DNA of 10,609 nt from an uncultured Collinsella sp. (GCA_900547345.1 URGG01000072.1:1-10609), one strand, 5' to 3'. Numbered from the stretch's first letter, positions 1 through 7,147 are shown. Translations and numbers: made by a program. Notes: generated by a model not told the origin, from the sequence alone.

Positions 1-712
1 CACCGCGGCGAGCGGCCTCTCCCGCCAGGGCGATGCCCATCTTGCCCGACGATCTGTTGCCGATAAAGCGCACGGGGTCGATCGGCTCGTGCGTGGGGCC
101 GGCGGTTATCATAATGCGCTTGCCTGCCAGGTCTTGCGGGACGGGGTTCAGCACCTCGCAGACGGCCTCGACGATGTCCTCGGGCTCGCTCATGCGTCCC
201 GTGTCCACGTCGCCGCAGGCAAGGTAGCCGCTGCCGGGTCCCACCACATGGACACCACGTTCGCGCAGCGCGGCCATATTGGCCTGCGTCGCCGGCGCCT
301 TCCACATGCCGTTGTTCATGGCAGGGGCGATCACGATGGGTCGCGGCGTGGCAAGCAGCGTGGTGGAGATGAGGTCATCGGCGATGCCGTTTGCCATCTT
401 GGCGATGATATTGGCCGTCGCGGGCGCCACGACCACCAGATCGGGCTCCTGCGCCAGCGATATGTGGTGGATGGGATCGGAGGGGTCGTCGAATAGGCCC
501 ACGGCAACGGGTTCGTTGGTGAGTGCACGGAAGGTGAGCGGGCCCACAAAATCGGTGGCATGCTCGCTCATTACGACCTTGACGCGCGCGCCGCGCTTTT
601 GCAGCAGGCGCACGATTTTGCACGACTTAAAGGCGGCGATCCCGCCGGTAATGCCCAGCAGGATCGTTTTTCCCTCAAGTTGCATTGAATTGTTGGATGC
701 CGCCGTCATCAT
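1..712 (-). CDS. coaBC: Bifunctional phosphopantothenoylcysteine decarboxylase / phosphopantothenate-cysteine ligase, 3' end cut off
   Basis: This enzyme makes 4'-phosphopantetheine for coenzyme A: the CoaB domain joins cysteine to phosphopantothenate and the CoaC domain decarboxylates the product using FMN. The visible 237 residues hold the whole CoaC flavoprotein domain and the beginning of CoaB. Seen in CoaC are the nucleotide-binding ITGGIAAFK near residue 21, the HIS at 83-85 carrying the presumed catalytic histidine, PAMNNGMW at 130-137, and the ACGDVDTGRM stretch with Cys166, the equivalent of the catalytic cysteine of E. coli Dfp. CoaB begins near residue 199 with MITAGPTHEPIDPVRFIGNRS. 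Family members are usually about 400 residues, so roughly the last 170 lie outside the window. The start at 712 directly abuts the stop of the zinc-ribbon gene (TAA|ATG) and has AAGGAAG five bases upstream; a second ATG follows at once, and Met10 has no ribosome site. Identification is secure. Confidence 0.96.
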   Translation of the reverse strand, partial: MMTAASNNSMQLEGKTILLGITGGIAAFKSCKIVRLLQKRGARVKVVMSEHATDFVGPLTFRALTNEPVAVGLFDDPSDPIHHISLAQEPDLVVVAPATANIIAKMANGIADDLISTTLLATPRPIVIAPAMNNGMWKAPATQANMAALRERGVHVVGPGSGYLACGDVDTGRMSEPEDIVEAVCEVLNPVPQDLAGKRIMITAGPTHEPIDPVRFIGNRSSGKMGIALAGEAARRG

Positions 713-1432
713 TTAAGCTTCCTTGCTGGGAAGCACCAGCAGGCGGTGGCAATACGGGCAGTGCGCGATCTCGCTACCGTCGTGGTTGAGGTCGCTCATG
801 GATGACGCCTGGAGCGCGGTGTGGCAGATGGTGGGAATGTTGCCCTTGATGGTCTCGACGGCCAGGCCACGGAACTGCTTGAGCAGGCGCTCGTAATCGG
901 TGAGCACGTCAGTTGGCAGCGTGGCGGCAAGCGCGGTGCGCTCCTTGGTGGCGGCGTCAATCTGTGCCTGCAGGTCGGCGGCCTTGGCGCGGGCGGCCTT
1001 GGTGTCGGCCTTCACGCCCTCCTCGAACTTGGCGATGATGACCTGCGCGCGGTTCTCGCGGTCGAGCGCCTCCTTATGGGCGATGACGACGTCCTTGCGG
1101 GTATGCTCGATCTTGTCCAGTCGCTTGGCCAGGGTGGCGAGCTCGTTCTCCAGGTCCTGAACCTCGCGGTAGTCAGAGCCATCAACATGGCGCTTCTTGG
1201 CGGCCTCGATGGCGGTATTGGTCTGGATCTCGGTAGTGTTGAGGTCATCGAGCTCAATATCCAGATCCTTGCGCTGGGCGTAGAGCTTGGTCATCTCGGA
1301 CTTGAGCTTAACGTAGGTCTTGCGCTTGGAAGCGAGCTCCTTGAGCTCCGGCATATTGGCAAGTTCGCTCTTGTTGCGGGCGAGCTCCAAATCGATCTGT
1401 TGCAGCTTGAGTAGCGTAGCGCCGGCGCTCAT
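713..1432 (-). CDS. Coiled-coil protein with C-terminal zinc-ribbon domain (C4-type family), one cysteine missing
   Basis: This 239-residue protein belongs to the family annotated as C4-type zinc-ribbon protein (formerly DUF164), which is commonly found next to a NIF3-family gene. Its biochemical role is unknown. Residues from about 5 to 170 are rich in Lys, Glu, Ala and Leu and should form a long helical hairpin or coiled coil. The zinc ribbon lies at about 197-232. Its second knuckle is intact (HCPYCH, Cys225 and Cys228), but the first, normally CxxCH, reads PTICH, leaving only Cys203 followed by His204. The metal site is therefore C3-like, or His204 or His229 completes it. The start at 1432 overlaps the stop of the NIF3 gene (ATGA) and has AAGGAGA six bases upstream; an in-frame ATG at 1468 lies inside the NIF3 gene and is unlikely. 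No signal peptide or membrane segment is visible, so it is probably cytoplasmic. Confidence 0.88.
   Translation of the reverse strand: MSAGATLLKLQQIDLELARNKSELANMPELKELASKRKTYVKLKSEMTKLYAQRKDLDIELDDLNTTEIQTNTAIEAAKKRHVDGSDYREVQDLENELATLAKRLDKIEHTRKDVVIAHKEALDRENRAQVIIAKFEEGVKADTKAARAKAADLQAQIDAATKERTALAATLPTDVLTDYERLLKQFRGLAVETIKGNIPTICHTALQASSMSDLNHDGSEIAHCPYCHRLLVLPSKEA
718..724 (-). promoter_or_regulatory. Ribosome-binding site of coaBC
   Basis: AAGGAAG on the minus strand lies inside the last codons of the zinc-ribbon gene, five bases before the ATG at 712. It supports the first of the two tandem ATG codons as the start and means that ribosomes finishing the upstream gene pass over the site just before coaBC begins. 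Confidence 0.7.
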
Positions 1433-2238
1433 AAGTTCTCTCCTTTTGTCACAGTCCACCATTGGCAAGGGTTCAGTATTTTAATCGCATGACGGGGGTC
1501 AACCCCGGCGTCAACCGCAGAGTTCATCAAGATATCCACGAACGGCTCCTCGGAGCGGTCGTGGCCGAGCAGGATGACGCCCAGACCACGCAAGGCAAGG
1601 TCCTGCGCCACGTGGTAGCCGACCTCTCCGGTCACAATAACATCTGCGCCCGCGGCGATGGCAAGCTCACCAAAATCGCCGAGGGAGCCGCCCAGAATGG
1701 CGACGGTGCGGCACGGGTGATCGGTCTCGCCCCATACGCGTGGGTCGCTGCGAAACGCCGCTGCGGCGCGCGCGGCAAGGTCACGCAGGCTGCAGGGGTC
1801 GTTCAACGTTGCAAACGCGCCCAGGCCGGTCGCTTCGGGGTCGTCCACGTGCTCCAGCGAGCTTGCGGGTGCGGCGTCCAACAGCGTACTTAGGCAAACG
1901 CGAGCCTCATGCGAGCGGTCCAGGTTGGTGTGAAGCGAGATGATGCTCACGCCGCAACGAGCTGCCTCGTACAGCGCAGCGCTGCACTGGGGTCGCGCGG
2001 AATCGGCCGGACAAAAGGCCTCGGGCGCCTTGATATAGATGGGATGATGCGTCAGCAGCACGTTAGCGCCGGCCTCGAGAGCGCGATGCACGTTGGCCTC
2101 GGTCGCGTCGAGTGCGCAGGCAACACCGTTGATCTTGGCAGCAGGATCTCCCACAGATAGCCCAACATGATCCCAGCCCTCGGCGTCCGCCTTGGGGTAG
2201 CGCGCCAGCAGGGCACGTTCAAGCTCGGAGACGATCAT
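1429..2238 (-). CDS. DUF34/NIF3 (YbgI-type) dinuclear metal-binding protein
   Basis: This 269-residue protein belongs to the widespread DUF34/NIF3 family, whose members bind two metal ions. It is often labelled GTP cyclohydrolase 1 type 2-like, but the function is not settled. Seen in the sequence are the N-terminal WDHVGLSVG at 22-30, the metal-binding THHP (His64, His65), HTNLD at 103-107, the TGEVGYH stretch at 203-209, and the C-terminal GHDRSEEP with His226 and Glu230. All expected metal ligands are present. The length fits the short form without the roughly 100-residue inserted domain found in some Gram-positive relatives. The start overlaps the stop of the cysteine desulfurase by four bases (ATGA), and the 3' end overlaps the zinc-ribbon gene in the same way. 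NIF3 followed by a zinc-ribbon gene is a recurring pair in Gram-positive bacteria, suggesting a shared role. Cytoplasmic by lack of signal or membrane segments. Confidence 0.92.
   Translation of the reverse strand: MIVSELERALLARYPKADAEGWDHVGLSVGDPAAKINGVACALDATEANVHRALEAGANVLLTHHPIYIKAPEAFCPADSARPQCSAALYEAARCGVSIISLHTNLDRSHEARVCLSTLLDAAPASSLEHVDDPEATGLGAFATLNDPCSLRDLAARAAAAFRSDPRVWGETDHPCRTVAILGGSLGDFGELAIAAGADVIVTGEVGYHVAQDLALRGLGVILLGHDRSEEPFVDILMNSAVDAGVDPRHAIKILNPCQWWTVTKGENL
1439..1445 (-). promoter_or_regulatory. Ribosome-binding site of the zinc-ribbon gene
   Basis: AAGGAGA on the minus strand, six bases before the ATG at 1432 and inside the last codons of the NIF3 gene. It decides the start in favour of 1432 rather than the upstream in-frame ATG at 1468. 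Confidence 0.8.
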
Positions 2239-3413
2239 GCGGTACCTACGATCGAGAGCAGCGTCTGGGCAAAGTCGTCCAGATCTCCCGGATTCACGCG
2301 GTCATCGAAGGAAATGCGCAGTGCACCCAATGCCTGCTCGCGACCAATGCCCATCGCACTCAAAACGTGGCTGGGGTCCATGCTGCCACTCGAGCAGGCA
2401 GAGCCGGCCGAAACCTCAAAGCCGGCGGCGTCGAGCTTGATAATGAGCTCCTCGGAGTCCATGCCGTCAACGTAGATCGAAACCATGCCGGGCAGACGGT
2501 CGGCCTGGGCGTAGTCACCCATGGTGGCATGAATGTGCGGATGGGCCGTAAGCGTGGCGTAGAGCTTATCGGAAAGGGCTTGCAGCTTCTCGCGCTCGTG
2601 AGCGACACGGGGCGCCAACGTGCGGGCGGCAGCAGCAAAAGCCAGCTGCGTGCGCAGGTCCTGCGTACCGGCGCGACGGCCGGCTTCCTGTCCACCGCCA
2701 AAGATGCGCGGACGCAGCGGCGTGCGGTTCTTAAGGTAGAGCGCGCCGGATGCCACAGGGCCGCCGATCTTATGCGCGGCAACGGTCATGGCATCGACGC
2801 CCAGCTCGGTGACATCGAGCGGAATATGCAAGTAGCCCTGGATGGCGTCGGTATGGAACAGGGCACCCGCGGCGTGCGCGGCGGCGGCAAGTTCGCGGAT
2901 AGGCTGCACCACACCGGTCTCGTTATTGGCGACCATAATGCTCACGAGCGCGACGTCGTCGTCGAGCAGGTCAACAAGCGTGGCAGGCTCAATGTAGCCC
3001 GCGCGGCAGGGCTGAACCAGGTCGACGGTAAAGCCGGTGGCACGCAGCAGCGGCAGGTTGTCCAGGATCGAATCGTGCTCGATGGCAGATACGATCACGC
3101 GGTTACGCTTGCGGTCGCGCTGACGAGCGCCCTCGGCAAGACCGAGGAGCGCCAGCTGGTTGGCCTCGGTGCCGCCGTTGGTAAGGATGATCTCGGACGG
3201 GCGAACGCGTGCGCCAAAGCTACGGGCGATCTCGCGACGAGCGACTTCCAGACGCGCGGCGGCCTTGCGGCCGAGCGAGTGCAGCGAGTTGGGGTTGACG
3301 CCCGCAAGCTCGCTATCGTCGTACTCACGCTGCGCAAGGAGCGCCTCGGCGCGCATGGGCGTCGAGGCGGCATAGTCAAGATTCACGGGTATGCGGTTTT
3401 GACCTGCGGTCAT
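2235..3413 (-). CDS. Cysteine desulfurase, IscS/NifS type
   Basis: This PLP enzyme removes sulfur from cysteine as an enzyme-bound persulfide, giving alanine, and supplies sulfur for Fe-S clusters or thiolated tRNA. The 392 residues fit the family. Seen are NLDYAASTP at 11-19, NGGTEANQLAL at 79-89, the PLP-stacking His113 in IEHDS, NNETGVVQP at 163-171, Asp189 in HTDAIQG, the PLP-binding Lys215 in AAHKIGGP, and the active-site Cys340 in GSACSSGSMDPSHV. The long, mobile loop around Cys340 places it in the IscS/NifS group rather than SufS. Residues 246-252 read RRAGTQD, where RxGTxN is common in the family. No IscU scaffold gene is in the window, so iscS versus nifS cannot be decided. It starts six bases after rpe and its stop overlaps the NIF3 start. 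The operon also holds two presumed Fe-S enzymes, IspH and the radical SAM protein. Confidence 0.95.
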   Translation of the reverse strand: MTAGQNRIPVNLDYAASTPMRAEALLAQREYDDSELAGVNPNSLHSLGRKAAARLEVARREIARSFGARVRPSEIILTNGGTEANQLALLGLAEGARQRDRKRNRVIVSAIEHDSILDNLPLLRATGFTVDLVQPCRAGYIEPATLVDLLDDDVALVSIMVANNETGVVQPIRELAAAAHAAGALFHTDAIQGYLHIPLDVTELGVDAMTVAAHKIGGPVASGALYLKNRTPLRPRIFGGGQEAGRRAGTQDLRTQLAFAAAARTLAPRVAHEREKLQALSDKLYATLTAHPHIHATMGDYAQADRLPGMVSIYVDGMDSEELIIKLDAAGFEVSAGSACSSGSMDPSHVLSAMGIGREQALGALRISFDDRVNPGDLDDFAQTLLSIVGTA

Positions 3414-3419
3414 AAGGAT

Positions 3420-4091
3420 TTATGCCTCCTGTGCAGCCTCATTGCCCAGCTTCTGCAACAGCGCAACTTCGGCGGCGGGATCTTCGGACTTAAATACGGC
3501 GGAGCCGGCTACGAGTACGTTGGCACCGGCCTTGACGACTTCGGCAATGTTCTTGGAAGAAATGCCGCCGTCGACCTCGATAAGGGGCGAAACGCCGTGA
3601 CGCTCGCACATGGCCTTAAGCTCGTGGAGTTTGGCAATGGTACCGGGGATAAAACTCTGGCCGCCAAAGCCAGGGTTCACGCTCATCAGCAGCACCATAT
3701 CGACGACGTCGATGATGCTCTCGAGTACGCAGACAGGCGTTGCGGGGTTGAGCACCACGCCGGCCTTGACGCCGCGCTGCTGCAGATGGGTGAGCGTGCG
3801 GTGCAGGTGCGTGGAGGCCTCGTAGTGCACGGTGATCATGTCGGCGCCAGCATCGGCATACCAATCGACCGTCTCGTCGGGGTTCGACACCATGAGGTGC
3901 GCGTCGACCGGCACGTCGGTGGAGCGCTTGACGGCCTTGAGGATATCAACGCCAAAGGTGAGGTTGCCGGTAAAGTGACCGTCCATCACGTCGAAGTGTA
4001 CAAAGTCGGCACCGGCGATCTTGTCGAGGTCGCCCTTAAGGTTGGCCATATCAGCCGAAAGGATGGACGGAGCGATTTTAATGGAACCCAT
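3420..4091 (-). CDS. rpe: Ribulose-phosphate 3-epimerase
   Basis: Rpe interconverts ribulose 5-phosphate and xylulose 5-phosphate in the non-oxidative pentose phosphate pathway. The 223 residues form one TIM barrel of the usual length. Seen are the N-terminal IAPSILSADMANL, the metal and catalytic residues His32 and Asp34 in VHFDVMDGHF, His65 in VDAHLMVSNP, the flexible-loop motif MSVNPGFGGQSF at 136-147, and the catalytic Asp174 in EVDGGI, followed by the phosphate-binding VAGSAVF. The family motif HFVPNLTFG reads HFTGNLTFG here, a mild departure outside the catalytic set. The start at 4091 has AGAAAGG eight bases upstream and lies 18 bases after gpsA, the widest gap in the window but too short for an obvious separate promoter. 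rpe is often next to rsgA in other bacteria; here it sits between lipid and sulfur genes. Identification is secure. Confidence 0.97.
   Translation of the reverse strand: MGSIKIAPSILSADMANLKGDLDKIAGADFVHFDVMDGHFTGNLTFGVDILKAVKRSTDVPVDAHLMVSNPDETVDWYADAGADMITVHYEASTHLHRTLTHLQQRGVKAGVVLNPATPVCVLESIIDVVDMVLLMSVNPGFGGQSFIPGTIAKLHELKAMCERHGVSPLIEVDGGISSKNIAEVVKAGANVLVAGSAVFKSEDPAAEVALLQKLGNEAAQEA
3425..3430 (-). promoter_or_regulatory. Ribosome-binding site of the cysteine desulfurase gene, long spacing
   Basis: AGGAGG on the minus strand, eleven bases before the ATG at 3413 and inside the last codons of rpe. It is a strong core with longer than usual spacing. No other start codon in the frame is better placed. 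Confidence 0.6.
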
Positions 4092-4109
4092 GGTAGTAGC
4101 CTTTCTGCA

Positions 4110-5117
4110 CTAGTCGGTGAGTCCGTAGAACTCTTGCGATGGGACGCGGTCGGTGAGAATTTCGAGCGCCCTATCCAAAGTAACACCGTTGTAGAGCGTT
4201 TGCTCCACGGCAAAGGTGAGCGGAATGTCTACGCCCAGTGAACGGGCGAGCTCGCTGACGCTGCGGGCCGCGACGGCGCCCTCGACCACCATGTGCGTGC
4301 GCGCCTGGTACTCATCGAGCGACACGCCGTGGGCAAATTCGTAGCCAAAGGTGCGGTTGCGCGAATGCTCGGAGGTGCAGGTGGCAATGAGGTCACCCAT
4401 GCCGGCAAGGCCCATGCAAGTCATGGCCTGCCCGCCGCGGGCATGCACCAGTCGGCTGATCTCGGCCAGGCCGCGCGTCATGATAAGGGCGAGTGTGTTG
4501 TCGCCCGCACCGGTACCGGCGGAGATGCCGCACACGATGGCGATGACGTTTTTCATGGCGCCGCATACCTCGACGCCGGTCATGTCCTGCGACAGGTAGA
4601 TGCGGAAGGCCGTGGATAGAAGCAGGTCCTTAAAGGTCTCCCCTATCTGCGGGTCTTCGCTGGCGATGACGGCGGCAGAAAGTCCGCCGCGGCAGATCTC
4701 CTCGGCATGGTTGGGTCCCGAGAGCGCCGCCACGCGCCGCTCGTTGCCGATCTCGCTGGCGATGACCTCGCTCATGAGCAGGCCGGACTCGGGCTCAATG
4801 CCCTTGGTGAGGCAGAGCACCGGGGTGTAGGCGGCGATGAAGGGTGCTGCCTGATGGCATACGCTGCGCAGGTGCGTGGAGGGCACGGCAAAGATGACGG
4901 CCTCGGCGCCGTCGAGCGCCTGCGTCAGGTCCGTCGTGGCGACGACGTTGCCGGGCAGCTCGTAGTCCACCAGATAACGGGGGTTACGGTGCTCGCCATT
5001 GATGCCGGCGGCCGTCTGCTCGCTATGGGCCCACATGATCACGCGCTCGGCTCGTGCGGCAGCAAGGCCGGCGACGGCGGTTCCCCAGGAGCCGGAGCCA
5101 ATCAGCGCAACATTCAT
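4110..5117 (-). CDS. gpsA: NAD(P)-dependent glycerol-3-phosphate dehydrogenase
   Basis: GpsA reduces dihydroxyacetone phosphate to sn-glycerol 3-phosphate, the backbone precursor for phospholipids. The 335 residues are of normal length. An N-terminal Rossmann domain carries IGSGSWGTA at 6-14, the AVPSTHLR stretch near 77-84 and LTKGIEPESG near 103. The C-terminal helical domain carries LSGPNHAEEI at 132-141 (SGPS/T-F-A in many relatives), Lys189 in AMKNVIAI as the presumed catalytic lysine, NTLALIMTRGLAEI near 207-220, and GLAGMGDLIATCTS with SRNRTFG at 236-258, which bind the phosphate substrate. The start at 5117 is preceded by GGAG six bases upstream; a second ATG four bases further on is out of frame. 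It lies nine bases after plsY, whose substrate it makes. Cytoplasmic. Confidence 0.97.
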   Translation of the reverse strand: MNVALIGSGSWGTAVAGLAAARAERVIMWAHSEQTAAGINGEHRNPRYLVDYELPGNVVATTDLTQALDGAEAVIFAVPSTHLRSVCHQAAPFIAAYTPVLCLTKGIEPESGLLMSEVIASEIGNERRVAALSGPNHAEEICRGGLSAAVIASEDPQIGETFKDLLLSTAFRIYLSQDMTGVEVCGAMKNVIAIVCGISAGTGAGDNTLALIMTRGLAEISRLVHARGGQAMTCMGLAGMGDLIATCTSEHSRNRTFGYEFAHGVSLDEYQARTHMVVEGAVAARSVSELARSLGVDIPLTFAVEQTLYNGVTLDRALEILTDRVPSQEFYGLTD

Positions 5118-5126
5118 GACTTTCTC

Positions 5127-5810
5127 CTACTTATCGTCGGGCACGGTCACGCGCTTGGTAAACGAGAGCTTGGACTCCTTGCCCGTCATGAGCTTTTTGA
5201 TGTTCGCACGATGGGCCCACACCACGGTGATGCCGATCAGCGCCATGCAAAATTTGAGACCCAGGCTGCAGTACGGAAAGACCGCGCAGACGGCGATGGG
5301 AAGACCGATGGCCGCGGCAAGCGAGCCCACCGACACAAACTTGGTGATGGCGACGGCCACGATAAACATGCCCAACAGCGAAAGTCCGATGGGCCAGTAC
5401 CAGGCGAGGATGACGCCCAGGCCCACGGCGATACCCTTGCCGCCATGGAAATTGAGGTAGGGCGAGAAGATGTGGCCCCATACCGCAGCCAGGCAGATGA
5501 CGCCGAGCATCCAGTCGCCGGGGGCTCCAGGCGCCATGATGCTCACAGGGAAGCCATAGCCCACGCCCGCGATGAGCGGACGGGCGATAAGGACGCAGAT
5601 AGCGCCCTTAAGGCAGTCGAGCAGCAGCGTGAGCGCGGCCACCTTGGGGCCGGCTACGCGCAGGGCGTTGGTGGTGCCGATGTTGCCGGAGCCCGCCTTG
5701 CGAATGTCGGTGTGGTTGAACACGCGGCCCAGGATCAGGCCAAACGGAATCGCTCCGATAAAGAACGAGACCACGGCACAGATGGCGGTCAGCAGAATCG
5801 GATTATGCAT
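5127..5810 (-). CDS. plsY: Acyl-phosphate:glycerol-3-phosphate acyltransferase (membrane protein)
   Basis: PlsY transfers a fatty acyl group from acyl phosphate to glycerol 3-phosphate, the first acylation step of phospholipid synthesis in most bacteria. The 227 residues are very hydrophobic, with membrane segments recognisable at about 5-30, 55-80, 100-115, 128-157 and 160-198. The three conserved loops are all present: SGNIGTTNALR at 41-51, GHIFSPYLNFHGGKG at 112-126, and HRANIKKLMTGKESKL near 200-215. The protein is slightly longer than the usual 190-210 residues because of a Gly/Pro-rich loop around 82-99. The start at 5810 lies eight bases inside the end of der and is supported by AAGGAG seven bases upstream. 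gpsA follows and makes its glycerol phosphate acceptor. The acyl phosphate comes from PlsX, which is not in the window. Confidence 0.96.
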   Translation of the reverse strand: MHNPILLTAICAVVSFFIGAIPFGLILGRVFNHTDIRKAGSGNIGTTNALRVAGPKVAALTLLLDCLKGAICVLIARPLIAGVGYGFPVSIMAPGAPGDWMLGVICLAAVWGHIFSPYLNFHGGKGIAVGLGVILAWYWPIGLSLLGMFIVAVAITKFVSVGSLAAAIGLPIAVCAVFPYCSLGLKFCMALIGITVVWAHRANIKKLMTGKESKLSFTKRVTVPDDK

Positions 5811-7137
5811 CCTTTTGCTCCTTCTTCCTAAAGAAGAGTCGAATGGGCGTGCCGGAAAAATCGAAGGTCGAGCGCATACGGTTCTCCACGTAGCGCTGGT
5901 AGGTGTCGTTGACCAGGTCGCTGTGGTTGACGAAGAACGTGAACGTCGGCGGGTTGACGCCCGTCTGGGTCACGTAGTGCATGCGCAGGCGGCGCTTGCC
6001 GTCCACCACGGTGTGGCCAAACTCGCGCAGGTCGGTGAGGAAGGTGTTGAGGCGCGAGGTGGTGATCTTTTGCGAGCGCGTCTTTTCGGCCGCGTCGACC
6101 ATCGCCCAGATCTTCTCGACGCTGCGGCCCGTGAGGGCAGAGATGCGCAGGTACTGGGCCCAGGGAGCCATGACGCCCAGACGGCGATCGACGGTCTCCA
6201 TGCAGGCCTCGCGCTTGCGGTCGTCGTCGAGCAGGTCCCACTTGTTGAGCAGCACCACGATGGCGCAGCCGCGCTCGATGGCCAAGCCCATGACCTTCTG
6301 ATCCTGCTCGGTGACGCCCACGGAGGCGTCGACGACGAGCAGCGCCACGTCGGCACGGTCGATGGCGCGCAGGCCGCGGACCATGGAGTAGTACTCAATG
6401 TTCTCATACACGGTGCTCTTCTTGCGAATGCCCGCGGTATCGACCATGCGGTAGTGCTTGCCGTTGCGCTCGACGACGGTATCGATGGCGTCGCGCGTGG
6501 TGCCGGCGATGTTCGACACGATGGAGCGGTCGGCGCCCAGGATGCGGTTGAACAGTGAGGACTTACCGGCGTTGGGGCGGCCGATGATGGCCACATTCAG
6601 CGCATCGGGGAACGCGTCGGCGACCTCGTCCTCCTCCTCGGGCAACAGGGCCACGATGTCGTCGAGCAGGTCGCCCGTGCCGTGGCCGTGCAGGGCCGAG
6701 AGCGGCGTGGGCTCGCCGATGCCGAGCGAATAGAACTCCCAGATGTTGTCGTTCTCGCGATCGGGGTTGTCGAGCTTGTTCACCAGTAGAAAGACCGGCT
6801 TGTCGCAGCGCTTGAGCATGCGGGCGACCGACTCGTCCTCCTCAGTGACGCCGGTGCGGCCGTCGACCACAAACAGGATGACGGCGGCTTCCTCGGCGGC
6901 GGCGAGGGCCTGGTCACGGATGGATGTGGCAAAGACGTCATCGCTCTTGAGCGGCTCAATGCCGCCCGTGTCGACGATGGTGAACTCGCGGCCGTTCCAA
7001 TCGGCCGTGTGATACGAGCGGTCGCGAGTGACGCCGCGGGACTCATGGACGATGGCGTCCGAGGTCTGGGCCAGGCGGTTAACGAGCGTGGACTTGCCCA
7101 CGTTGGGACGTCCGACGACGGCGACGATAGGTTTCAT
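5803..7137 (-). CDS. der: Ribosome assembly GTPase Der (EngA)
   Basis: Der is an essential GTPase with two tandem G domains that acts in maturation of the 50S ribosomal subunit. The 444 residues match the family. First G domain: GRPNVGKS at 9-16, switch VTRD at 36-39, DTGG at 56-59, NKLD at 120-123 and the SALHGHG stretch at 147-153. An acidic linker follows at about 166-176. Second G domain: GRPNAGKS at 186-193, GTTRD at 212-216, DTAG at 233-236, NKWD at 298-301 and SALTGRS at 333-339. The C-terminal KH-like domain runs from about 355 to the end and finishes in a basic tail (FFRKKEQK). The start at 7137 has AGGAG five bases upstream, directly after the stop of the DUF512 gene. Every nucleotide-binding motif is intact. 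Cytoplasmic, ribosome-associated. Confidence 0.98.
   Translation of the reverse strand: MKPIVAVVGRPNVGKSTLVNRLAQTSDAIVHESRGVTRDRSYHTADWNGREFTIVDTGGIEPLKSDDVFATSIRDQALAAAEEAAVILFVVDGRTGVTEEDESVARMLKRCDKPVFLLVNKLDNPDRENDNIWEFYSLGIGEPTPLSALHGHGTGDLLDDIVALLPEEEDEVADAFPDALNVAIIGRPNAGKSSLFNRILGADRSIVSNIAGTTRDAIDTVVERNGKHYRMVDTAGIRKKSTVYENIEYYSMVRGLRAIDRADVALLVVDASVGVTEQDQKVMGLAIERGCAIVVLLNKWDLLDDDRKREACMETVDRRLGVMAPWAQYLRISALTGRSVEKIWAMVDAAEKTRSQKITTSRLNTFLTDLREFGHTVVDGKRRLRMHYVTQTGVNPPTFTFFVNHSDLVNDTYQRYVENRMRSTFDFSGTPIRLFFRKKEQKDA
5818..5823 (-). promoter_or_regulatory. Ribosome-binding site of plsY inside der
   Basis: AAGGAG on the minus strand, seven bases before the ATG at 5810. It lies within the lysine-rich last codons of der and fixes the eight-base overlap between the two genes. 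Confidence 0.75.
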
Positions 7138-7147
7138 CTGCTCTCCT

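Noticed and set aside
821..1414. Plus-strand Leu/Gly-rich open frame opposite the zinc-ribbon gene, looking superficially like a membrane or repeat protein
   Set aside because: The leucines arise because GAG and AAG codons of the real coiled coil read as CTC and CTT on the other strand.
1433..1468. Upstream ATG of the zinc-ribbon gene at 1468
   Set aside because: It lies in the end of the NIF3 gene, while the ATG at 1432 has AAGGAGA at ideal spacing and a typical ATGA overlap.
4092..4109. Possible promoter or terminator between gpsA and rpe
   Set aside because: The widest gap in the window is only 18 bases, already holds the rpe ribosome site, and shows no hairpin with a T-run.
2367..4241. 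Plus-strand open frame of 624 codons opposite the cysteine desulfurase and rpe
   Set aside because: It spans parts of two clearly real minus-strand genes plus their junction, has no recognisable motif and is rich in His, Gly and Val as expected from reading GC-rich codons backwards. The length follows from codon bias.
4707..5831. Plus-strand open frame of 374 codons opposite gpsA and plsY
   Set aside because: It crosses two real minus-strand genes and their junction, with a His/Asp/Gly-rich composition and no domain I can see.
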